This document shows positions 1 to 7,128 of a stretch of 8,882 bases of DNA, in pieces. Location: contig CAMBSS010000167.1 of NCBI GenBank assembly GCA_945870465.1, positions 1-8,882 on the forward strand, read 5' to 3'. A program made the position numbers and the translations under genes. Numbering within the stretch: position 1 is the stretch's first letter; every line of letters starts with the position of its first letter. The DNA is from Bordetella parapertussis (GTDB taxonomy: Bacteria > Pseudomonadota > Gammaproteobacteria > Burkholderiales > SG8-41). A model generated the notes under the pieces. It made no database searches and was not told the origin of the DNA. It saw only the letters and a list, made by a program, of their open reading frames with translations.

Positions 1-1002
1 CAGGCGGCGCTGAAGCCGGACACGCCCAATCGCTTTGTGGTCAGCATCCAGCCCGAGCAGGTGCAGCCGCTGAACGTTTTTTTCGCCGCTCATGGCATTG
101 CGCAGCCGGAAATATTTCCGATGGTGCGAGGACGCCTCGTTGCAATCAACGGCCGCGCGGTCGGCTCGGCCGATTACGCGGAAGACCGCGCCAAGCGGCT
201 GGTCGACCGCGAATTCAATTTGTCGTGGGCCGATCACATGCGCGCGGACAATCGCCTGCTGGCGGGACGCTGGTGGGAAGCGGGCGCCGCTCCTGACCAA
301 TTGTCGGTCGAGGAGGGGATTTTGACGGTGCTCGGTCTCAAACTCGGCGACCGCCTCACCTACGACGTAGCGGGCAGCACTTTCGACGCGACGATCACCA
401 GCGTGCGCAAAGTCGACTGGGACACGTTCCGCGCGAATTTCTTCGTCATTGCGCCGCCGCAATTGTTGCAGGGGTTCCCGCTCACATACATGACAAGCTT
501 GTACGTGCCGCCAGGGCAGGCAGCGACGCTCAATCAGCTGGTGCGTGATTTTCCCAACATAGTGGTGATCGACGTCGCGCAAATCATGATGCAGGTGCAA
601 AAAATGATGGACCAGGTTGCGAGCGCGGTGCAGTTCGTCTTTCTGTTCACGCTGGCGGCGGGCCTGGTCGTGCTGTACGCCGCGATCGCCAGCACGCGCG
701 ACGAGCGTGAATACGAAGCTGCGGTGATGCGTGCTTTGGGCGCGAGCCGCCGGCAACTCGCGGCCGCCCAGTTCGCCGAGTTCGCGTTGATGGGCGGTCT
801 TTCCGGGCTGCTTGCGGCAGGCGGCGCGAGCGCGCTCGGCCACCTGCTGGCTGTCAAGGTGTTGAACGTGCCGTATAGCGGTAATGCATGGATCTGGCTG
901 ATTGGTGTGGGCGCGGGCGGCGCGGGCATCGCGCTGGCCGGCATGCTGGGCACGCGGCGCGTGCTGGCGACCGCACCCATCCGTGTTTTGCGCGAGGCCT
1001 GA
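1..1002 (+). CDS. ABC transporter permease, FtsX-like (YbbP type), C-terminal part
   Basis: The reading frame is open from the first base, so this is the last 333 codons of a longer gene; family members of this type run to about 800 residues. The product is an inner-membrane permease of the MacB/FtsX class, which normally works with a LolD/YbbA-like ATPase in export or lipoprotein/envelope-related transport; the substrate cannot be read from sequence. Codons 1-200 look like the large extracytoplasmic domain. Three hydrophobic segments follow at about codons 211-231, 261-285 and 297-316, the usual C-terminal helices of the FtsX domain. The segment between the first two, with TRDEREYEAAVMRALGASRR, is the typical cytoplasmic loop of this domain. 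The protein ends VLREA. The ATPase gene would be expected upstream, outside the window. Family assignment is firm; the YbbP subtype is an inference from the overall resemblance of the extracytoplasmic part. Confidence 0.88.
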   Translation, partial: QAALKPDTPNRFVVSIQPEQVQPLNVFFAAHGIAQPEIFPMVRGRLVAINGRAVGSADYAEDRAKRLVDREFNLSWADHMRADNRLLAGRWWEAGAAPDQLSVEEGILTVLGLKLGDRLTYDVAGSTFDATITSVRKVDWDTFRANFFVIAPPQLLQGFPLTYMTSLYVPPGQAATLNQLVRDFPNIVVIDVAQIMMQVQKMMDQVASAVQFVFLFTLAAGLVVLYAAIASTRDEREYEAAVMRALGASRRQLAAAQFAEFALMGGLSGLLAAGGASALGHLLAVKVLNVPYSGNAWIWLIGVGAGGAGIALAGMLGTRRVLATAPIRVLREA

Positions 1003-1048
1003 AAGAGGGTTCGCGGTGTAAAATGTGCAATTATCTTCGGGACGCCGC

Positions 1049-2293
1049 ATGACCGAAATCGCGCTGGCATTGATGGTTGTGGCGATCGCACTGATCGGCT
1101 GGCTCGCGTTCCGCATCGCTGGCCTGCAGCGCCGCATTGATGAGTTGCCGCCGGCGGTGGGGCAGGGCCAGGAGGAACGGCACCGCGCGATGCTGGTCGA
1201 CCTGCACGACGGACTCACCAAACAGGGCGACCGCATGACGGCTGCGCTGGCCGACAACTCGGAACGCCTGCGCGGCTCCACCGCTGACGAACTCAAGCAA
1301 ACGCGCGATACCCTGCACGCTCTGCAGCTGGCGCTCGCGAACAATCTCGGCGAAAGCCGCGAAGCTATGGTCACCAAGCTCGCCGAAACGACCCAGCTCC
1401 TGACCGGCAAGATCGACGAGCGCCTCGAACAAATCAGCGGCAAGGTCAACGAGCGGCTCGACGAAGGCTTCAAGAAGACCAACGAAACGTTCACTAACGT
1501 GATGACGAGGCTGGCGACCATCGACGAAGCGCAGAAAAAAATCGAGACGCTGACCGGCAGCGTCGTCAGCCTGCAGGAACTGCTCGGCGATAAACGTGCG
1601 CGAGGAGCGTTCGGCGAAGTGCAACTGGAAGCGATCGTGCGCAATGCGTTGCCCGAAACGGCGTTCGAGTTTCAATATACGTTTGCGCGCGGCGTGCGCG
1701 CCGATTGCGTGCTGAAGCTGCCCGCGCCGACCGGGCTGATCGCCATCGATTCCAAGTTTCCGCTCGAGAATTTCGAACGCATGTTCCTCGACGGCGCCGA
1801 GCGCATTACTGCCGCCGCTTTCAAGGCCGACGTGCGCAAGCACATCGACGACATTTCGAACAAGTACATCATTCCCGGCGAGACCAGCGACGGCGCGATC
1901 ATGTTCCTGCCCGCTGAAGCTGTATTCGCTGAAATCCATGCGCGCCACCGCGATCTCGTCGATTACGCGCAAAACAGGCGCGTGTGGATTACGTCGCCGA
2001 CCACGCTGATGGCGGTGCTGACGACGGCGCAGTCCGTCATCCGCAGCGTGGAAACGCGCAAGCAGATCCATATCATCAAGGATGAGCTGAACAAGCTCGG
2101 CACCGACTTCGGCCGCTTCCAGTCGCGCATGGACAACCTGGCGCGGCATATCGAGCAGGCCAAGAACGATGTCGATGACGTGCACGTCAGCAGCCGCAAG
2201 ATCAGCGAGCGTTTCGCGCGCATCGAGCGCGTCGAACTGGATGCGCCGGAGCAGCCCAAACTGCGCGCGGTGGATACCGCAGCCGAGAAATAG
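1049..2293 (+). CDS. rmuC: DNA recombination protein RmuC
   Basis: RmuC homologue of 414 residues (E. coli RmuC is about 475). In E. coli RmuC limits inversions between short inverted repeats; the RmuC domain is grouped with the PD-(D/E)XK nuclease fold, but the biochemical activity is poorly defined. Visible order: an N-terminal membrane segment (about residues 3-22), a long polar region rich in heptad-like Leu/Ala/Glu/Lys that should be coiled coil (about 25-175), then the conserved domain from GAFGEVQLE (186-194) through AIDSKFPLENF (around 232-242, containing the D-x-K pair of the fold) to MFLPAEAVFAEI and RVWITSPTTLMAVL. I start at the ATG because it puts the hydrophobic segment at the N-terminus and has a partial Shine-Dalgarno CGGGA 6 bases upstream. 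An in-frame GTG 24 bases earlier would add eight polar residues and is less likely. The gene follows the permease after 46 bases and precedes mtfA by 8 bases. Confidence 0.93.
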   Translation: MTEIALALMVVAIALIGWLAFRIAGLQRRIDELPPAVGQGQEERHRAMLVDLHDGLTKQGDRMTAALADNSERLRGSTADELKQTRDTLHALQLALANNLGESREAMVTKLAETTQLLTGKIDERLEQISGKVNERLDEGFKKTNETFTNVMTRLATIDEAQKKIETLTGSVVSLQELLGDKRARGAFGEVQLEAIVRNALPETAFEFQYTFARGVRADCVLKLPAPTGLIAIDSKFPLENFERMFLDGAERITAAAFKADVRKHIDDISNKYIIPGETSDGAIMFLPAEAVFAEIHARHRDLVDYAQNRRVWITSPTTLMAVLTTAQSVIRSVETRKQIHIIKDELNKLGTDFGRFQSRMDNLARHIEQAKNDVDDVHVSSRKISERFARIERVELDAPEQPKLRAVDTAAEK

Positions 2294-2301
2294 CCCGTCG
2301 A

Positions 2302-3066
2302 GTGTTCGGGTCAATCCGGCGGTGGTGGCGGCAACGCATTATCGAACGCTCGCAACTCGATGCCGACTTGTGGGACGAAACCCTCAAGCGCCTGCCATTC
2401 CTCAGCGGGTTGACGGGCAACGAGCGCGCGCGGCTGCGAGAGGCGGTGATCCTCTTCCTGCATCAAAAATCCATACGCGGCGCGGCCGGCCTCGAACTCG
2501 ACAGCGCGATGCAGTTGATGATTGCCGCGCAGGCCTGCATTTTGATCCTCAATCTCGACCTTGATTATTACCGCGGCTGGGTCGAAGTCATCGTTTACCC
2601 GGACGAGTTCGTGCCGACCATCGAGTACACGGATGAGGACGGTGTGGTGCACGTAGACCGCGAGGCGCGCGTCGGCGAGGCCTGGTTGCAGGGGCCGGTG
2701 ATCCTGTCATGGGCGGACGTTGCTCCCATGGCGGACGGCGTCAATGTCGTGATCCACGAATTCGCGCACAAGCTGGACATGCTGAACGGGGATGCGAACG
2801 GCTATCCGCCGCTGCATGCCGGCATGACCCGCGAGGCGTGGAGCGCGGCGTTTACGGCGGCGTACGACGATTTTTGCCGCCGCGTCGACCGCGCTGAGGA
2901 CACCGCCATTGATCCCTACGCAGCGGAAAGCCCGGCCGAGTTTTTCGCGGTACTGAGCGAGGCATTCTTCGAGACGCCGCACGCGGTGCTGACCGCCTTC
3001 CCGCAGGTTTACGCACAGCTGAAGAGCTTTTACCGGCAGGACCCGGCGCTGCGCGCGGCCGTGTAG
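2302..3066 (+). CDS. mtfA: Zinc-dependent peptidase, MtfA family (Mlc titration factor A homologue)
   Basis: A 254-residue homologue of E. coli MtfA (265 residues, peptidase family M90), a cytosolic zinc aminopeptidase that binds and inactivates the glucose repressor Mlc. The zinc motif HEFAH lies at residues 152-156 within VVIHEFAHKLDMLNGD, and E213 in PAEFFAVLSEAFF is the expected third zinc ligand. Other matches to the family include a ELDS/IAAQACIL stretch near residues 65-80, EVIVYPDEFV and QGPVILSW. There is no signal peptide or membrane segment, which fits a cytosolic enzyme. The start is a GTG without a clear Shine-Dalgarno, 8 bases after the rmuC stop. It is preferred because MFGSIRRWWRQR followed by LPFL matches how homologues begin; translation may depend on coupling to rmuC. 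Whether this organism has an Mlc-like partner cannot be told from the window, so the substrate and partner are open. Confidence 0.92.
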   Translation: MFGSIRRWWRQRIIERSQLDADLWDETLKRLPFLSGLTGNERARLREAVILFLHQKSIRGAAGLELDSAMQLMIAAQACILILNLDLDYYRGWVEVIVYPDEFVPTIEYTDEDGVVHVDREARVGEAWLQGPVILSWADVAPMADGVNVVIHEFAHKLDMLNGDANGYPPLHAGMTREAWSAAFTAAYDDFCRRVDRAEDTAIDPYAAESPAEFFAVLSEAFFETPHAVLTAFPQVYAQLKSFYRQDPALRAAV

Positions 3067-3097
3067 TTTTGACTTGCAATCAGGTAAGCTTGAAGCC

Positions 3098-5488
3098 ATG
3101 CTGATACCGTTTTCGTTTACCAAGTCCAGGCAGGCACTGACGGCAGGTTTTGGCGCGCTTCTGATTCTGATTATTTCCATTACGCTGCTCGGTATCTGGC
3201 GCATCTACGTCATCAACCAGCGTATCGAATTGCTGGTTCACGAGCAGAATCTGAATTCCGAGTTGCTGACCATGCTACTGACGACCAGTCAGCAGCGGCA
3301 GCAGTCGATGCACAAGTTGTTCGTCGCGCGCAATAGCGCCGAACGCGAGACGGCATACCGCGAGTATCAGGCACTAGTCGAGCCTCTGTATGGAACCTTT
3401 GACCGGCTTGAGGGAAGGGACATGACCGCAGCAGAGCGCGCGGCGGTCAAGCTGGCGCTCGATGCCGCGATTTTCGGGCGCGCAGTACGCGACCGCGTGG
3501 TTACGTTGCTGATGCAGAACAACATTGCCGGCGCCACGGATCTGCTGCTGCGGGAGGGCCTGCCGGCGCAGGATCGATTCCAGATTTCGCTCAACCTGGT
3601 GGTGGATTCAAAACGCGCCGCCACTCTGGGCGCGATTTCGCAGGCGAGTGCGGCGATGCGCGAGGCTTTGTGGCTGGTCGCGCTGGTCGGCATACTGGTG
3701 CTGATCGCCGGCGCGTGGATAGCGTCTATTGTGACGCGCCGCATCGCGCAGAGCGAGAACGAATTGCACCGCGAGAAGGAACTGGCCGAAGTCACCCTGC
3801 ATTCCATCGGCGACGGTGTCATCACGCTCGACGCGGAGGGCTACGTCGACTATATGAACCCGGTGGCGGAAGAATATACCGGCTGGAAAAACAGCGACGC
3901 GAAAGGCCAGTCGCTGGATGTTGTCTACCGCGTGGTCGACGAACAGACGGGCAAGCCGATTCCGCACCCGGGCGGCAATGCGGTCGGCGCGCGGGGCACG
4001 GAGGGCATGACGGTCCGGTTGCTGGGGCGCTCCGGCAATATGTGCGCGGTGCGCGATTCGTCGGCGCCGATACACAACAGCGAAGGCAATCTGGTCGGCT
4101 GGGTCGTCGTGTTCCATGACGTCAGCCAGATCCAGGAAATGGCGCAGCAGTTGAGCTGGCAGGCCAGTCACGACGCATTGACCGGCCTGGTCAATCGGCG
4201 CGAGTTCGAACGCCGGCTCGCCGGCCTTATCGAGGCGGTGCGCGCCGACGGCAAACAGCACGCGCTGCTGTACATGGACCTCGATAATTTCAAGACCGTA
4301 AACGATGCCTGTGGCCACGCCGCCGGCGACGAATTGCTGCTGCAGCTGACTACCGTGATGCAGGCGCGCATGCGCGGCAGCGACACGCTGGCGCGGCTGG
4401 GCGGCGATGAGTTTGGCGCATTGCTCGAATCCTGTCCGCTCGATCAGGCCGTGCGCATCGCGAACGGGCTGCGCGAGGCGGTGCGCGATTTTCGCTTCAT
4501 CTGGCAGGACAAGACCTTCGGCATCGGCGTCAGCGCGGGCCTGGTGACCATAGACGGCACGGAAAGCGTGAGCCGCGCACTCGCCAGTGCCGATGCGACC
4601 TGCTATGAAGCCAAAAGCAAAGGGCGCGATCGCGTGCAGGTTCATCGTCCCAAGCACGCGCCGCCGGGCGAGCAGAACGCCGAGTTGCAAATGGTGTCGC
4701 AGATCAACCACGCGTTCGAGCTTGGCAACTTCCGGCTGTACCGGCAAAAAATCATTTCGCTGGGCGCGGGCACGCAGAACGAGCCGCACTACGAGATACT
4801 CGTGCGCATGGTCGACCGCGGCGGCAATCTCATTCCGCCGAGCGGATTCATGGCGGCGGCCGAGCGCTACAACCTGCTGTCGTCGATCGAGCGCTGGGTG
4901 ATCAGCTCGCTGGTCGAATTTCTGCACAAGCAATGCGAAAGCGGCGCCATACCGCGCGATGCCGCCAAATTGAGCGGTGCGTTCTATGCCGTTAACCTGT
5001 CCGGTGTGAGCATCAACGATGCGAGTTTCACTGATTTCCTGCGCCAGTTGCTCAACCGCTTCAATTTGCCGCGCGGGCTGCTGTGTTTTGAAGTCACCGA
5101 AACAACGGCCATCTCCAACCTTACCAAGGCGGCCCAGCTGATGCACGAATTCAAGACCATGGGCTGCCGGTTCGCGCTCGACGATTTCGGCATCGGCATG
5201 TCCTCGTTCGCCTATCTGAAATACCTGCCGGTCGATTACATCAAGATCGACGGTGTGTTCGTGCGCGACATGGCCGACGACCCGATGGACCAGGCGATCG
5301 TCGAGGCGATCAATCGCATCGCCCACATTCTGGGAATGAAAACCGTCGCTGAGTATGTTGAGGACGCGGACATTCTCGAACGTTTACGGGCGATCGGCGT
5401 CGATTTTGCGCAAGGCTATTTCGTCGCCAAACCCGAAGCGTTGTTCCAGACCACGGATGCGACGCCCGCGGTGCTCGAGCCGGCATAG
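3098..5488 (+). CDS. Membrane-anchored PAS-GGDEF-EAL cyclic-di-GMP turnover protein
   Basis: A 796-residue inner-membrane signalling protein likely to make and/or degrade cyclic di-GMP. Order: membrane helix 1 (about 13-34); a helical extracytoplasmic region (35-188) resembling four-helix-bundle sensors of chemoreceptors; membrane helix 2 (about 191-213); a PAS domain (about 228-350, with SIGDGVITLDAEGYVDYMNP); GGDEF; EAL. The cyclase site GGDEF is intact at 435-439, and RGSD at 426-429, five residues before it, is a correct inhibitory I-site. In the EAL domain the signature reads EIL (566-568) with the essential Glu kept. N633, E665, DD 695-696, K716, E752 and Q772 fill the usual metal and catalytic positions, so phosphodiesterase activity is plausible. 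I see no HAMP domain. The ATG is chosen over a TTG 24 bases upstream because it starts just before the first helix; no strong Shine-Dalgarno precedes either. It lies 31 bases after mtfA and 9 before glk. The sensed signal and the net direction of activity are unknown. Confidence 0.93.
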   Translation: MLIPFSFTKSRQALTAGFGALLILIISITLLGIWRIYVINQRIELLVHEQNLNSELLTMLLTTSQQRQQSMHKLFVARNSAERETAYREYQALVEPLYGTFDRLEGRDMTAAERAAVKLALDAAIFGRAVRDRVVTLLMQNNIAGATDLLLREGLPAQDRFQISLNLVVDSKRAATLGAISQASAAMREALWLVALVGILVLIAGAWIASIVTRRIAQSENELHREKELAEVTLHSIGDGVITLDAEGYVDYMNPVAEEYTGWKNSDAKGQSLDVVYRVVDEQTGKPIPHPGGNAVGARGTEGMTVRLLGRSGNMCAVRDSSAPIHNSEGNLVGWVVVFHDVSQIQEMAQQLSWQASHDALTGLVNRREFERRLAGLIEAVRADGKQHALLYMDLDNFKTVNDACGHAAGDELLLQLTTVMQARMRGSDTLARLGGDEFGALLESCPLDQAVRIANGLREAVRDFRFIWQDKTFGIGVSAGLVTIDGTESVSRALASADATCYEAKSKGRDRVQVHRPKHAPPGEQNAELQMVSQINHAFELGNFRLYRQKIISLGAGTQNEPHYEILVRMVDRGGNLIPPSGFMAAAERYNLLSSIERWVISSLVEFLHKQCESGAIPRDAAKLSGAFYAVNLSGVSINDASFTDFLRQLLNRFNLPRGLLCFEVTETTAISNLTKAAQLMHEFKTMGCRFALDDFGIGMSSFAYLKYLPVDYIKIDGVFVRDMADDPMDQAIVEAINRIAHILGMKTVAEYVEDADILERLRAIGVDFAQGYFVAKPEALFQTTDATPAVLEPA

Positions 5489-5496
5489 GAGAGGAG
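5487..5496 (+). promoter_or_regulatory. Ribosome binding site of glk
   Basis: The purine run AGGAGAGGAG overlaps the stop codon of the preceding gene and leads to the ATG at 5498. The AGGA at its left end is spaced suitably from that ATG. This fixes the glk start against the in-frame ATG at 5513 and is by far the strongest Shine-Dalgarno in the plus-strand block. Confidence 0.75.
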
Positions 5497-5497
5497 T

Positions 5498-6508
5498 ATG
5501 GGTTTGCAGTGCATGGTCATCGGCGATATCGGCGGCACGCAATCGCGGCTTGAATTGCAGGTCGAACGCGACGGCGCGTTTCGCGCGGTGCACGAACAGA
5601 CTTATCTCAGCGAAAAGTTCACCGGTTTTGATGCCTTGCTCGATGATTTTTTTGCGCTTGAAGTGGTCAGGAGCGCCGCGTCGCGCATTGACGCCGCGTG
5701 CTTCTCGGTTGCCGGCCCGGTGGAGGGGCACGCATCGACGCTGACCAATCTCGACTGGAAAATCGACGCGCAGGCCATCAGCTCGCGGCTGGACATTCCC
5801 GATGTGCTGTTGGTAAACGATTTTGCCGCGGTCGGTCACGGCATAGCCGAACTTGGCGAACACGATCTCATGACTTTGCAGCGCGGGGTGGCGCAGCCGC
5901 ACGGCACGCGTCTCGTGGTTGGCGCCGGCACCGGGCTCGGTGTGTGCATGCTGTCGTGGCAGGGCGATGGCTATGCGGTGCATCCATCGGAAGGCGGGCA
6001 TACCGATTTCGCGCCGATCAACGACGCGCAGGACATATTGCTGGCAAGCCTGCGCCAGGCGTTTGGACGCGTGTCTTACGAGCGCGTGGTGTCGGGGCCG
6101 GGCCTATTGCGCATATTCGGCGTTTTGCAGAACGGCGGCGCCGGCGAGCCGTCGAAGCAACTGCGCGATGCGATGCAACGCGGGGACGCCGCGGCGGCGA
6201 TTTCCGAATTCGCGATCGACAAGCGTGATGCGCTGGCGGTTCACGCGCTTGATCTCTTTGTCGATATCTACGGCGCTTTCGCCGGCAACATGGCGCTGGC
6301 GACTCTCGCGCGCGGCGGCGTGTACATTGCAGGCGGGATCGCGCGCCAGATTGCGCATAAACTGGGTGACGGCAGCTTCGTGCGCGCTTTCGCTCACAAG
6401 GGACGTTTTTCGGACCTGCTGCGGCGCTATCCTCTTTTTATCGTGACGGACCCGAAAGTCGGGCTCAAGGGCGCGGCGCGCCTGCTGCGCAAGGAACTGC
6501 GGGCCTGA
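5498..6508 (+). CDS. glk: Glucokinase (PF02685 family)
   Basis: Cytosolic glucokinase of 336 residues (E. coli Glk is 321), transferring phosphate from ATP to free glucose to give glucose 6-phosphate. The N-terminal phosphate-binding motif is GDIGGTQSRL (residues 9-18). VNDFAAV carries the expected catalytic base D108. VGAGTGLGV is the second nucleotide-binding stretch. SEGGHTDFAP supplies the sugar-contacting E165 and H168. ERVVSGPGLLRIF and GGVYIAGGI are further family blocks. It lacks the CxCGxxGC zinc motif of ROK-type glucokinases, so it belongs to the E. coli Glk type. The start is set by a strong AGGAG-rich ribosome binding site. It is the last gene of the plus-strand run, 9 bases after the cyclic-di-GMP gene, so co-transcription and probably translational coupling are likely. 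It converges on mobA with 35 bases between the stop codons. All key residues are present; I expect an active enzyme. Confidence 0.94.
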   Translation: MGLQCMVIGDIGGTQSRLELQVERDGAFRAVHEQTYLSEKFTGFDALLDDFFALEVVRSAASRIDAACFSVAGPVEGHASTLTNLDWKIDAQAISSRLDIPDVLLVNDFAAVGHGIAELGEHDLMTLQRGVAQPHGTRLVVGAGTGLGVCMLSWQGDGYAVHPSEGGHTDFAPINDAQDILLASLRQAFGRVSYERVVSGPGLLRIFGVLQNGGAGEPSKQLRDAMQRGDAAAAISEFAIDKRDALAVHALDLFVDIYGAFAGNMALATLARGGVYIAGGIARQIAHKLGDGSFVRAFAHKGRFSDLLRRYPLFIVTDPKVGLKGAARLLRKELRA

Positions 6509-6543
6509 GTTGATTCCCTCGCCAGAAGCCGCGCGTAGGCCGC

Positions 6544-7128
6544 TTATGGTGCGTTTTCGAAGCTGCGCAATTCGTCGGGCGTATTGATGTTGCTGAAGGC
6601 GCCGGGTTGATCGTCGAACGCGACTTCGACCACTTTGAGTGTCGAATACCAGGCATCGATCTTGCGCCCGCCGTCGTTCAGGAATTTCGTCAGATGCGGC
6701 AGCACATCGCGCCGGCATATGCAAAACACGGGATGCGGCTGATCGCCGGTGCGCGCGACGGCAAGTTGCGCCTGCTGCGTTTCCAGCGCCACGTGCAGCC
6801 GTGTCACCAGATCAGCGGGCAAAAACGGCGTGTCGCACGGCGCGGTGGCGACCAGCGGATGGCGCGCCTCGCTTAAACCGCGTTGCAAGCCCGCGAGCGG
6901 GCCGGCGAAACCGCCGATTTCGTCAGGTATTACGCGATGACCAAACTTTGCGTACACATCGAGATTCTGGTTGGCGTTGATCAGCATTTCTTCGACCTGC
7001 GGCGCGAAACGCTCAAGCACCCACGCCACCATGGCTTTGCCGCGCAGTTCGCGCAGGCCCTTGTCGACGCTGCCCATGCGCCGGCCCTGGCCGCCGGCAA
7101 GTATCACGCCCGTGATGCCAGCTATCAT
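6544..7128 (-). CDS. mobA: Molybdenum cofactor guanylyltransferase MobA
   Basis: A cytosolic 194-residue enzyme that joins GMP from GTP to Mo-molybdopterin, giving the molybdopterin guanine dinucleotide cofactor used by formate dehydrogenases, nitrate reductases and related enzymes. Motifs seen: the nucleotide-binding loop LAGGQGRRMGSVDKGL (residues 10-25), NANQN (51-55), GPLAGL (76-81), PCDTPFL (97-103) with D99 as the expected magnesium ligand, and NINTPDEL close to the C-terminus. Length equals that of E. coli MobA. The ATG overlaps the fdhD stop codon (ATGA, 4 bases shared), so translation is probably coupled to fdhD; only a weak purine stretch (AAGAA) precedes the start. It is the last gene of the minus-strand group and supplies the cofactor form that FdhD later sulfurates for formate dehydrogenase. 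No mobB lies in the window. Confidence 0.94.
   Translation of the reverse strand: MIAGITGVILAGGQGRRMGSVDKGLRELRGKAMVAWVLERFAPQVEEMLINANQNLDVYAKFGHRVIPDEIGGFAGPLAGLQRGLSEARHPLVATAPCDTPFLPADLVTRLHVALETQQAQLAVARTGDQPHPVFCICRRDVLPHLTKFLNDGGRKIDAWYSTLKVVEVAFDDQPGAFSNINTPDELRSFENAP

Noticed and set aside
1019..1024. TAAAAT as a -10 promoter element before rmuC
   Set aside because: It matches a -10 box well, but the nearest TTG-type hexamer (TTGCGC, 988-993) is 25 bases away, so there is no properly spaced -35. A single hexamer is weak evidence.
1031..2314. Long minus-strand open frame (427 codons) opposite rmuC
   Set aside because: It mirrors almost exactly the extent of rmuC, has no family resemblance, and its length follows from codon bias in the real gene.
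3069..3090. TTGACT (3069-3074) and TAAGCT (3085-3090) as a promoter before the cyclic-di-GMP gene
   Set aside because: The spacing is only 10 bases, far short of the 16-18 needed for a sigma-70 promoter.
3074..3097. TTG at 3074 as the start of the GGDEF-EAL gene
   Set aside because: It would add eight residues with no family support and has no ribosome binding site. The ATG at 3098 places the first membrane helix near the N-terminus in the usual way.
3608..5326. Long minus-strand open frame (572 codons) opposite the GGDEF-EAL gene
   Set aside because: The plus-strand product has clear domains and catalytic motifs throughout. The antisense translation is rich in His, Arg, Ala and Gln with no recognisable domain, as expected for a shadow frame in GC-rich coding DNA.
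6499..6543. Intrinsic terminator between glk and mobA
   Set aside because: The stem is short and bulged, the loop is about 30 bases, and no T-run follows in either direction.
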